The notes under the pieces: generated by a model
Database searches by the model: none
What the model was told of the DNA's origin: nothing
What the model saw: the letters and a program-made list of their open reading frames with translations, nothing else
Assembly (NCBI RefSeq): GCF_000283155.1
Contig: NW_004454170.1
Coordinates: 10,723,340-10,787,339, forward strand
Direction: 5' to 3'
DNA from: Ceratotherium simum simum
Taxonomy: Eukaryota; Chordata; Mammalia; Perissodactyla; Rhinocerotidae
Length of the DNA stretch: 64,000 bases
Made by a program: the position numbers and the translations under genes
Shown: positions 55,700 through 64,000 of the stretch, one piece after another
Layout: each line of letters begins with the position of its first letter
How positions within the stretch are numbered: position 1 is the stretch's first letter

Positions 55700-56205
55700 T
55701 CTCTGCAGACTCTGGACCCCCCTCCCCTTACACCCTATTTCACCTGTGGTTATGGTACTCACCTCATGGTAACCATCACCACCGTCCATCTCCAGAATTT
55801 TTTTGTCTTCTCAGACTGAAACTCTGTACCTGTTAAACACTCACTCTCCATTTACCCCTCCCCCAGCCCCTGTGTCTATGAATTTGACTACTCTAGGAAC
55901 CTCATATAAGTGGGATCATGCAATATTTGTCCTTTTGTGACTGGCTTATTTTACTGAGCATAATGTCTTCAAGGTTCATCCATGTTGTAGCATGTGTCAG
56001 AACGTCCTTCCTTTTAAAGGCTGAATAATATTCCGTTGTAGGTATACACCACATTTTGTTTATCCATTCATCCACTGATGGACATGTGGGTTGTTTCCAC
56101 CTTTTGGCCATTGTGAATAATGCTGCTATGAACATGTGTGTGCAAAGTTCCTGCTTTCAATTCTTTTGGGTATACACTCAGAAGTGGAATTACTGTATCT
56201 AACCT
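55700..56205 (-). mobile_element. LINE-1 3' fragment (L1M-type)
   Basis: Antisense 3' UTR and ORF2 end: CTGAAACTCTGTACCTGTTA, TGAATTTGACTACTCTAGGA, ATGTCTTCAAGGTTCATCCA, GCTGAATAATATTCCGTTGT, TTGTGAATAATGCTGCTATG. 5'-truncated and immobile. Confidence 0.9.
55902..56135 (-). pseudogene. Decayed LINE-1 ORF2p C-terminal fragment
   Basis: The 77-codon minus-strand frame shows the L1 ORF2 C-terminal pattern: FIAALFTMAK, CPSVDEWINKMWCI, EYYSAFKRKD, TWMNLEDIMLSKISQSQKDK. The endonuclease and reverse-transcriptase domains are absent, so it has no activity. Survival of the frame is probably chance. Confidence 0.9.
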
Positions 56206-56285
56206 CATTCACCTTTGTATTCTCAGGGTCGATTACAGTACTGATAGAAACTTATTACTCAATAATGTTTGTGGAATGAATATAT
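56190..56285 (+). repeat. L2 LINE 3'-end fragment
   Basis: TTCACCTTTGTATTCTCAGG then AATAATGTTTGTGGAATGAA. Confidence 0.55.
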
Positions 56286-57410
56286 TAAGGAATGAATGAT
56301 TGAAGGAGTAATTGAGTAATGAATGAAACAAGAAACAGGAACCTGGCAAGGAAAGAGGGAGTGGTTTTAACAGTGGGAAGATCCAGATGAAGCCCCTGGA
56401 CTGGATCAGAAGGGAGGAGGAAGGAATGGTCAGATTTTGCAAAAACTGTCCAACACATTATTTGTACAGGCTTCGTGTTACAACAGTAAGGATTCAACCA
56501 AAATACTTGCCTAATGGTTTCCTCAAAAAATTTTTTGAGGTAACGAAAGTACCAATCGGTTGATACTCTTGTTTAATTACTGTGCTCCAGGACATAATGG
56601 AAAGTGATCTGGAATTTTGGACTTGCTGCCCTCTAGGCCTCCTCACCCCCAGCCTAACCAGGAGTCTCACCAGCAAGGATTCCCCACGGCTTCTTCACGC
56701 TCCCACTCCTAGGAGCTCTCCAGACCCTGCTCCCGCATCCCGCACCTGTTCTTTGCCTCCCAGAACCGGCTACATGCATTGCCTGTGTGACCTGCTCCTT
56801 TCCCATCTGACATGAATGTCATGCAGCTGAATGTGACTTTGTTTTTCTTTTGCTCAGAGCTAAGGACAAGCTGCCCATCTTCCTCCTAGCCCTGGATGCT
56901 GGGAGGCTGTGATTGGCAGGAACCCAGGAGGAAAAAGAAATGTGCCTCAGGTAGCAGATCTGCCAGAAAAATTCTGTCTGGTCTGAGCTCATCTCACCCC
57001 ATTCTTGATGGCAGGAGTTTTGCATTTCTCTGGGCAACTCCCTCCTCTCCTCCCTCAACCAGCCCTGAAGAAACTGAAATCCCAGAGGCAGCAGCATTGG
57101 ATCTGAAGGTTTCTTCTCATTTTGTCAGCTCATCGCTCAGATTTGGCCACCAGTTTGACAAGGAGAGTACCCGGGAGGGTGACGTTGGGCGGGTGTTGAG
57201 GATGGCGACTGTGAATGGCTTAGCTAAGGCTTACAGCTGCAAACTTTATTTAAAAACTGCAGAATCTCACTGACCTTCTCTCTCTAGGCAGATAAATAAG
57301 AAGCCAGTGCGAGGAAGGACATCTTTTCTACATCAGACCTCAGTCAGATCCAAATGAAGGCAGATGCCCATCTCGAGGCGCAGTTTTCGTTCTTCTTTTG
57401 CTGTTGACAT
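56285..57410. other. Unique stretch with a 20-bp palindrome
   Basis: 56521-56540 is a perfect 20-base palindrome (CCTCAAAAAATTTTTTGAGG). No repeat or coding signature is otherwise recognised. Confidence 0.6.
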
Positions 57411-57510
57411 GGGAGTTGTTGGGCGGGGGTGGACGACAGAGGGCTGGGGGGGAAGGCAGCCCAAAGGAGAGCAGAGGGGAGGAGGGGGCCTGGGCTCGGT
57501 GAATAGCAAG

Positions 57511-57652
57511 CTCAAGAGCTCTTCTGCACAACGAGATTAGCGTGATGTGAGCATTTCCATGCCAAGGTGCTAACGCAATAATACACGCGAGTTTGCCAAC
57601 TTTTCAAATTGAATGTATTTGATTATTTGCTTTTAATTAGTGTGAGTTTTGG
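57511..57652 (+). promoter_or_regulatory. Duplicated element, copy A
   Basis: About 142 bp related to 59311-59469 in the same orientation. Shared uninterrupted blocks, in order: CTCAAGAGCTCT, TGCCAAGGTG, TTTGCCAAC, ATTATTTG, TTTAATTAG and TGTGAGTTTTGG. It carries one TAATTA homeodomain-type core (57634-57639). It matches no repeat family I know, and no open frame is preserved. I infer a tandem-duplicated cis-regulatory element. A G-rich stretch (about 57421-57492) sits immediately upstream. Confidence 0.6.
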
Positions 57653-58060
57653 AGTATGTACAGGATTGTCAGGGATACACGCAAAGCCTCCGACAGCCCG
57701 TGAAGCCTCCCCTTGGTAAAGACGGTCCGGGATTGTTCTTTTTTAGCTGTGGAGAATGAGATTTAACAGCTCTGTTAAATATTTTAGCCCGTTTCCATTG
57801 TGCCTCTGTTTCAACCTATTGGCAAGACCAAGTGAAGTGAGCAAATAAACCTCTTATCTGATCTGAATGCTGAGAGCTGCTCCTAAGAAGAATTTTCCAG
57901 CTCAACTTCGGCTTTCTGCGAACATCCCTGTTTTGTGTTTTCTTTTCTTTTCGGGGTTGGCTATTAAGCTGATTTTTTCTCCTCTCCTTCCCTATAAGTA
58001 TGTTTTAGGAAACATCTATACACATGAAAAAAAGTGGGCAGGAAGGAGGGTGAGGGGAAG
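57653..58060. promoter_or_regulatory. Element-like flank of copy A with an inverted repeat
   Basis: Repeat-free. ATTTAACAG (57761-57769) and CTGTTAAAT (57772-57780) are perfect inverted arms with a 2-base spacer. The flank also carries ATTTTAGCCCGTTTCCATTG. No counterpart is seen downstream of copy B. Confidence 0.35.
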
Positions 58061-58810
58061 AAATTTGTTTATATGAAGCGTTTCGAGAGCTCGTTCTATC
58101 TGCCAAAGACTCGAGAGCGTCCTGGGTTTGGTGTCTCTGCACACAGTGGGCGCTGTTCAGGGTGATTCCCTCTGTGCTAAACCAGGGGACAATGAGGCCA
58201 TGGAGAGGCTGGGCTTGCCAGGCCAGTGAGGGATCGAGATGGATTTGAGCCTTAGTCTCCATGCTCCATCTGCGCCTTGGGGACAGTGCTATCCTGGCTG
58301 GTATACCAGCTACCACATCTTTCGTTTTCTTGTTTTAACAAGGATTTCCCACTGCTTCTCATGGGAATTTTGCAAGTAATGGTCATTTATAAAAACAAAA
58401 CAAGTCCTTCTTTAGGCCCAAACTTAAAGAAGCAGGATGAGGTAGAGAACTCAGTGCAGCAGCTCCAGCTCCTCTTCTCTCTCCTTTCCGTCTTTCTTTA
58501 CTAAAGAAGAGAAGGAGGATGTGGCATGAGGCTTTATCCCCGGCACTGCTTTCCTCCCAGCCTCCTCAGGCCTGTCACGTGGCTTGCCTCTGCCTCCAGG
58601 ACACTGGGGACATGGACAGAGACTGGAGCCCACCCTGGCATGGCCAGCCACTTTGTTCCTTCCTGCCCCAAGCTCACATTGCTGTCCCAGCAGCTCGCCA
58701 GGGCCACGGAGGAGCCACCACGTAGCAGACAAGCAAGACCCCTCACACACATTCTGAGGACGGCCGCCCGCTCACCCATTACCTACACAATCTCTCAGTT
58801 ACATTAAAAA
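58060..58810. other. Unique stretch between the two element clusters
   Basis: GC-richer and less element-like than its flanks. Overlapping frames lack domains. Confidence 0.4.
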
Positions 58811-59310
58811 AAAAAATCTTTCCCCCCCTTAACAATAGAGAGGAACAAATGGTTGACAAATAACAACAGCAGCAGCTCTGCAACAAAAGCACGCAATTAT
58901 TACAATTATACTATCCTTGATTAGGCTGCCATGCATTGCATTTCAATGTAATTGATGTTGTAGGTTGACACATCGGACACCAAATATTCTCGCCTGTCCC
59001 TTCTCTCTTTTGTTTCAGAAGCTGATTTGCATTTTCTATGCTTTTAGTAATGAAGACTTAGCACTTTTCCTCCATTAGAAAAAAAAAAGAGAGATACAAT
59101 AATCTGCAACTCGGCACTTGTTTAAGGATTCTGACCCTCGAAAATACCACTTTGCTTCACACATTAGCTGCTTACAAAGAAGGAAGCTAATGTATCATCT
59201 AATTGGGCAAACCACTGCATCTGATTTCTCTCAATCAGACTATTAGCTTCGTAATTACCCATCTGCCTCGTGTGGAAAAACGGCAAGGCGCACACCCAGC
59301 TAATAACGTT
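58810..59310. promoter_or_regulatory. AT-rich candidate conserved element upstream of copy B
   Basis: Repeat-free, dense in motif-like words: CACGCAATTATTACAATTAT (58890), an octamer ATTTGCAT (59025-59032), GTATCATCTAATTGGGC (59191), GCTTCGTAATTACCCATC (59246). It has the texture of a deeply conserved developmental enhancer. Not tested by alignment. Confidence 0.45.
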
Positions 59311-59469
59311 CTCAAGAGCTCTCCACCACAATGAGAGGAGGCGACGTGGAGGGATATGGTCTCTAACCATTTCGGTGCCAAGGTGGTCACACAATGCAGA
59401 GGGGCTTTGCCAACCTTCCCCTGCCTGAACGTGTTTAATTATTTGTCTTTAATTAGTTGTGAGTTTTGG
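59311..59469 (+). promoter_or_regulatory. Duplicated element, copy B
   Basis: About 159 bp related to copy A (57511-57652), starting exactly 1800 bp downstream of it. Copy B has two TAATTA cores (59436-59441 and 59450-59455). In copy A the first of these reads GATTA. Copy B also has about 17 extra bases near 59345-59365. Which copy is ancestral cannot be told from one sequence. Confidence 0.6.
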
Positions 59470-60485
59470 GGGTCTGTTCACGACTGCTGTCACTGCTGCT
59501 GCGGTGGTGGTGGCCGTGGCGGAGGCTGAAGTATAGTGCCCAGCGGGAAGGCAGGAGGAGGCTTCTTGTGGCCTCTGCAGGAGATGCTTGGGTTGCGGGA
59601 GGATGTCACCTGGCTTGGCGGGTGTCCTCAAAGGGAATAAAGATTCCCCTCAAGATCGGAGAGGAGTGTTTTACTTCTCTTTTTGTTCCTTTTCTTCTTC
59701 TGGGGTTGGGTTCCCCCTCTTCCCGCGTGGGTGAAGAGGCACCCTTTGCGGCCTTTCCTGGGCTCACCCGAGGACGAGGACATCAGGAAGGGTCCCCGGA
59801 GCGCCCGGACTGTGTGTGCTCTGACTAGCGCAGTGACTTCTCGCACTTGTCACGAGTTCTTCCGGCTCCCTGTCCTCTGGGATCATGTTCCAAATGCTCT
59901 TTTGGTCAGTTCGGCGGCTGCAGGCCTTTTCTGAGGTCTGAAGATTGTGTGACCTTGGGCAAGTTGCAGGATGCCTCCTTTCCTCCTCCTCTGTAAGCTG
60001 GGAGGGGAGACTGGCCAGCTCCCGTCCTCGGGGACTGGGGTAGTTGGCATGTGGGTGTGTTTGGGGGGGGCAGATGGGGCCAATTTTGGTGTCAACTGGA
60101 GCAAGTTGTTGGGGTCCCCTATCCCTCAACTAGAGAAGCTCAGTTATTATTTGTGTATCCTTCTATGTCAATTTTCTTTGAACAAAGTGTTCGAGCTAAA
60201 AATTTTGAGACCGACTGGATATACATGGTCTGGCTAATATTGTCTAATGACAACATGTATCTCAAGTCTATAACTGTGCCTGGGCCATACCAGTATTCAC
60301 CATTCTATGGCTTGGTTAATTCAGCCCATAGCTGCTGCTGCTGTTTAAATAGGAGGTTAGCATATCAACATTTAAGGCTGACATAGTGATGAATTTTGCT
60401 TTTGTGTATGTTTCTGTAGCCAAAGTTTAATTCTGACATGATTTTAAGGACTCACTGATAGCTAATACTAAAGCATTGGGTTAAG
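59470..60485. other. Unique stretch, CpG-enriched start
   Basis: About 12 CpG in 160 bp near 59718-59875, adjoining copy B. A G run lies at 60062-60069. 60120-60480 is AT-rich and unique. No gene. Confidence 0.4.
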
Positions 60486-60489
60486 CACA

Positions 60490-60640
60490 GAAATTTACAT
60501 ATTCATTCTATCACCCAGGATACATTTTTAAAAATCCTACTATGTGTGCGTTATGATGAGAGGCCCTATAGATAATGTTTATATTGGGCATGGTCCCAGC
60601 TTAATGTAACTTTGAGTGGTAAATAAAGATAAGTTTGTCC
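60490..60640 (-). repeat. L2 LINE fragment
   Basis: ATATTCATTCTATCACCCAG, TCCTACTATGTGTGCGTTAT, GGGCATGGTCCCAGCTTAAT. Confidence 0.5.
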
Positions 60641-61290
60641 CTTACACAAGTAAGAGACAAAGTCCCAGGATTCGTCTGGTCTTGCTAAATGCTCTGTCAA
60701 GCTGGCCAGGGGTTTCCACAGTGGAGGCATGACACATTCATGCATGAGCCCATCTCAACCAAATTACTTCCATCTCATAGCGCTCAGGCATGCAGTAGTC
60801 GGTACTTTTTAGCTTCACAATATCCCACTGAAAGAGTTTGGTTGATTTGTGATATCTTTCTTATTCTATCTGTAGGGAAATTGGGGACCTCAACAGCCAC
60901 ATGTATCTCTTAGTGTTTAGGAATTTTGTGGAAGACTGTCACTGCATGATATAATCTTATTTATAAAGATCTTCTAAAAATTCCTTCCACGTCTCTGTCT
61001 AGGGAAAAGTTTGTCTTCCTCTGCACCGTATGTATATCCTGTATTTTATAACTGATCATCTTTTCCTCTTTGCTTTGGCTGCTAGGAAGCTCAAAGGCCA
61101 AATTTTAGCTTTTCTCCATTGGCTTAATAGGACTAGATGTCATATTTTATGCGTGAATGCCACTAACTTTATTATTTTTCTGTTTATAATCATATTTTTC
61201 CTTTAACTCCTGAAAATATTTATTTCTCTTAGATCCTTTTTTATTATATGCATTTTTGTATAATATTTAAATACTTGGTGGGAAAATGTT
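60640..61290. other. AT-rich unique stretch
   Basis: Nothing recognised. Confidence 0.4.
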
Positions 61291-61345
61291 CTAGTGGAAA
61301 AAGAGCAGAGAGGTTAAGTAATTTGCCTAAGTTGCACAGGAATGA
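61290..61345 (+). repeat. MIR SINE fragment
   Basis: GAGAGGTTAAGTAATTTGCC followed by TAAGTTGCACAGGAATGAA. Confidence 0.7.
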
Positions 61346-62180
61346 ATACGGTCAAGAAATCTTTCTTGTGCCCAGAGCAGATGTTTTTGATGTTAGCCAT
61401 GAAATCTGCTAAAATTAGTTTACCTTGTGATCTGCTACAAGGTAGCAGATTTTTAATTTTTCTTGGGCAAGGTTCACATAATTTGTCAGCCTCTGTTACA
61501 GCTTTCTTACTCTTCCCTGAAAGTCTTGGATGCTAAACAGTCTGAATCCATCAAGCCACATCCAGGGAGAGAGGTAAGGGAAAAGATGTTCTCATGGCCT
61601 CCTGCGCTGCGGGTTGAGTTCCTGATCTTCCTAGTTATGGTAACCACCATCACTTCTGTCATGTTCTGAGCTGCCCTATCAGGGTTCCTCCTCTGAGAAG
61701 CCAGTGTTTGTCCCAGCCTCTGCATGACCCTGAGGTGGAGGTGAAAAGTGACTTCTGTGTTGCTCGGGGAGTGAGTACAGAAGAGCAGAGCACAAGTTTT
61801 CTGCTTCAGGCTCTCAGGAGTCTCACACAGGCTATCTCCTCACAAACCACGTTACGAGAGAATCCAGAACCCGTGAAAAATGCTGCCTGGGACATGGTCT
61901 CATTTTAACCCCAAATGAGAATCATCTGTTTAGAAATGACGTTATATTTCACTTGCCTCCAAGCATAGTCACTATTCTCCAGAGGCCGATAAGGGGTCTA
62001 TTCTCAAAGGACTTCCCCAGGGAAGGAGGCTCTGTAATGCAGCAATTCCTAACCTTTTTGTAGTGGAGACATCTGATCAATTGTTTTTGACACTGCCTTT
62101 TCCCTCTCTACCTTTTATTGAAAAATGTCATATGACCTATTGACTTTCTTTGTTATAATTCTTTTGAGAATTTGGTTATC
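61345..62180. other. Unique non-coding stretch
   Basis: Nothing recognised. Confidence 0.4.
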
Positions 62181-62510
62181 ATATCTCTTCCTCATCAACA
62201 TAGACCTGGGAAAAACTGGACATACAGGGCAGGTGCTACAAAACAGGGCCCGAGTAGCAGCTCCATAATGTGTTCTGGTTTGAACAGCTCTCAGGAAGTT
62301 CTTCCCTATGTCTAACTGCTATCCCTCCTATTGCATTTTATCCCATTTCCTCTAGGTCTTTCCTCAGAGAAGATGAGCATCACACTAATATCCAGATAAT
62401 TAGAAATACAGCCAACTTTCTATTGATTATAAGTAGATTATGTTGCAGTTTATCTCTGGCAAATCTTGCCTTCATCCCTTAGTTAACATCTCTGTTGCTT
62501 CCTTAATTTC
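62180..62510 (-). mobile_element. Probable L3/CR1-type LINE fragment
   Basis: TCAGGAAGTTCTTCCCTATG, CTATCCCTCCTATTGCATTT, TTTCCTCTAGGTCTTTCCTC resemble antisense CR1-clade 3' sequence. Weaker than the copy at 3980-4740. Confidence 0.45.
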
Positions 62511-62689
62511 TTTATTGCTTTTATAACCATTGCCATCTGTTACTGAAATTGGAGTTTAATGGGAACTAGAAGATTGAAACTTCCAAAATGAAAATAATTA
62601 TTTTGAGCCCAATCAGCCTGGGAAAGGTAGCAGTCTTAGAGGACGGGTGAGCTCTGCTTGAGCTGACCACAGGATGCTTAGGGTCTGGT

Positions 62690-62840
62690 TGGCCTTAGCA
62701 ATCATCTGATCATCTTCCGCTAGGTTTATTGATGAGGAAATCAAGACCTTGATCAGGTAAGAGTCTTGTCAGATGTCCCAGAGCTACTTGGAGAAAGCTC
62801 TGACACTAGGATCCAGGTCTGGATATCTTTATAGTCTATC
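62690..62840 (+). repeat. MIR SINE fragment
   Basis: TTTATTGATGAGGAAATCAA, CAGAGCTACTTGGAGAAAGC, ACTAGGATCCAGGTCTGGAT. Confidence 0.55.
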
Positions 62841-63300
62841 ACGATTCTTATTCATCAGTCTGAAAGGTGCAATTGCCCATTTCCAGCACGGAATGTATGG
62901 CTAGGCAGAATTGCATTTGGGGACAGAGCTGAAAAACAGGATAGTTCTTAGCTTCCCAGATCCTCTGGAATTTTGTCTTCATGGTGCAATTTCATGATTT
63001 TGTGTGCACTATCATGAAAAACTAGGACATCAGATATCACCACAAGAAAAAGCAACACATAGACTCCAAAATAATTTAACACAGAGAAATGATTTCATAT
63101 TTATCTACTGTTCAGACTACGTTTGTGAGGACTCTCAAATTTCTGTGGACGATGAGGAATTGGTGTTATTTATGCCTTCATGCAGGAGTCAGAAAATGTG
63201 CAACATCCTCAGCATCTGGACCAAGTCCAGTCTGTATTTTTTTTCCCATCTGCTCCCAGTATTTTAAGTAAAAATGTTTGTATGTGCATCCCCTAAGCCC
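62840..63300. other. Unique non-coding stretch
   Basis: Nothing recognised. Confidence 0.4.
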
Positions 63301-63540
63301 TGTTGTAAATTGTAAATCATGCTATTATATCTGGTAAAACCACAATGTCAAGCAACAATTCACAAAGCCACAAAGATTCTCCGGAGTAATTTTCCTGTTC
63401 TCGTTGATCAATTTTATATTTTCCCCTTGGCCATATGCACACATTAAATGGCACTAATTCAGTGAGAAAACTCATAAGGGATAATATTTGAAGTGGCACA
63501 AATGGCAGCGATGCCTTTACAAGTATCTGTTTTATAATTG
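63300..63540. promoter_or_regulatory. Candidate conserved non-coding element
   Basis: Repeat-free AT-rich block with GGTAAAACCACAATGTCAAG (RUNX-like core ACCACA), GTTGATCAATTTTATATTTT and ACATTAAATGGCACTAATTC. Called by eye only. Confidence 0.3.
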
Positions 63541-63842
63541 CCTCTGCACTCTACCTGAATCTGCTCTCCTCTGTTGTTTCAGTCGAGTGAAATGGACACA
63601 GAAATGAGGTGGGGGTGGGGGAGTGTGGGAAGAAGGAGGAGAATGTTTCAGTTAAATTAAGTGTAAAAACAGGAAAATCTCAAGTCAAAAATTGTGTGGC
63701 TGTAATTATTTCTTTCTTCTGGTGAGGATGTTTATATCCGATCTGGAGAGATGACAGGTGGGGAGAGCAGACTAGTGCTGGCTAGTCAGGATGGGTGCTT
63801 ACAGTTGAACACCCCACCCATAACTTGATGGCAGGACTTTAT
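63540..63842. other. Unique non-coding stretch
   Basis: Short G runs at 63610-63622. Nothing else recognised. Confidence 0.4.
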
Positions 63843-64000
63843 CTAGGCCATTGAGTTTTTTTAAAAATTTTTTGTTTATTGCAGTAACATTGGTTTATAA
63901 CATTGTATGAATTTCAGATCTACATCATTATACTTCTATTTCTGCATAGATTACATCATGTTCGCCACCCAAGTACTAATTACAACCCATCACCACACAC
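63842..64000 (-). mobile_element. LINE-1 3' UTR fragment, runs off the window
   Basis: Antisense lineage-typical L1 3' sequence: TTATTGCAGTAACATTGGTT, TTCAGATCTACATCATTATA, GCATAGATTACATCATGTTC, CCATCACCACACAC. It starts just after a T-rich tail and continues beyond position 64000. Confidence 0.8.

Noticed and set aside
55902..56135. Possible functional gene from an open LINE-1 ORF2 fragment
   Set aside because: Only the distal C-terminal part remains, without endonuclease or reverse-transcriptase domains, in a 5'-truncated element.

Overview
This window is mammalian nuclear DNA, very probably from a perissodactyl and most likely an equid. The key evidence is four tRNA-derived SINEs of the equine repetitive element (ERE) type at about 26163, 34815, 44507 and 46857. 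One of them (34815-35040) is CpG-rich and keeps a perfect 14-bp target-site duplication. Around these young SINEs lies a typical eutherian background of MIR, L2 and L3/CR1 fragments, MER20-like hAT transposons, MaLR/ERVL LTRs and L1 pieces. A run of exactly 100 N at 26063-26162 is an assembly gap.

I found no convincing protein-coding exon, tRNA, rRNA, snRNA or microRNA gene. The longest open frames (175-212 codons) are about what 64 kb of six-frame chance would give, and they show no recognisable domains. The only recognisable protein is the decayed C-terminus of a LINE-1 ORF2 at 55902-56135 on the minus strand. The window is best read as intergenic or deep-intronic sequence. I cannot name the flanking gene.

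Layout. 1-22 kb: repeat-rich DNA with two MER20-like copies, an L3/CR1 LINE, an adjacent hairpin pair, an AT palindrome beside a CA tract, and two MaLR LTRs. 23.6-25.3 kb: a small CpG-rich island, then an AT-rich stretch that looks like a conserved non-coding element, then a TATA-like box upstream of a 175-codon open frame. 26-48 kb: the assembly gap, an inverted pair of about 305-bp repeat copies (28.7/30.1 kb), the four EREs, an ERVL LTR, and purine-rich stretches. 48-57 kb: a MaLR LTR split by an L1 piece, a G-quadruplex-prone run, a long L1 fragment, and several element-like unique stretches. 57.4-59.9 kb: the most striking part, a block of unique, homeodomain-motif-rich sequence. It holds two related copies of one ~145-160 bp element in direct orientation, with left ends exactly 1800 bp apart (57511-57652 and 59311-59469). 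60-64 kb: mostly unique DNA, ending in the 3' part of an antisense L1.

No operon-like cooperation can be described because there are no genes. If the window has a function, it is probably cis-regulatory. The paired element at 57.5/59.3 kb, the 24.1-24.8 kb element and the CpG-rich 23.6-23.9 kb segment are the best candidates. Conservation was judged by eye from sequence texture, not computed.
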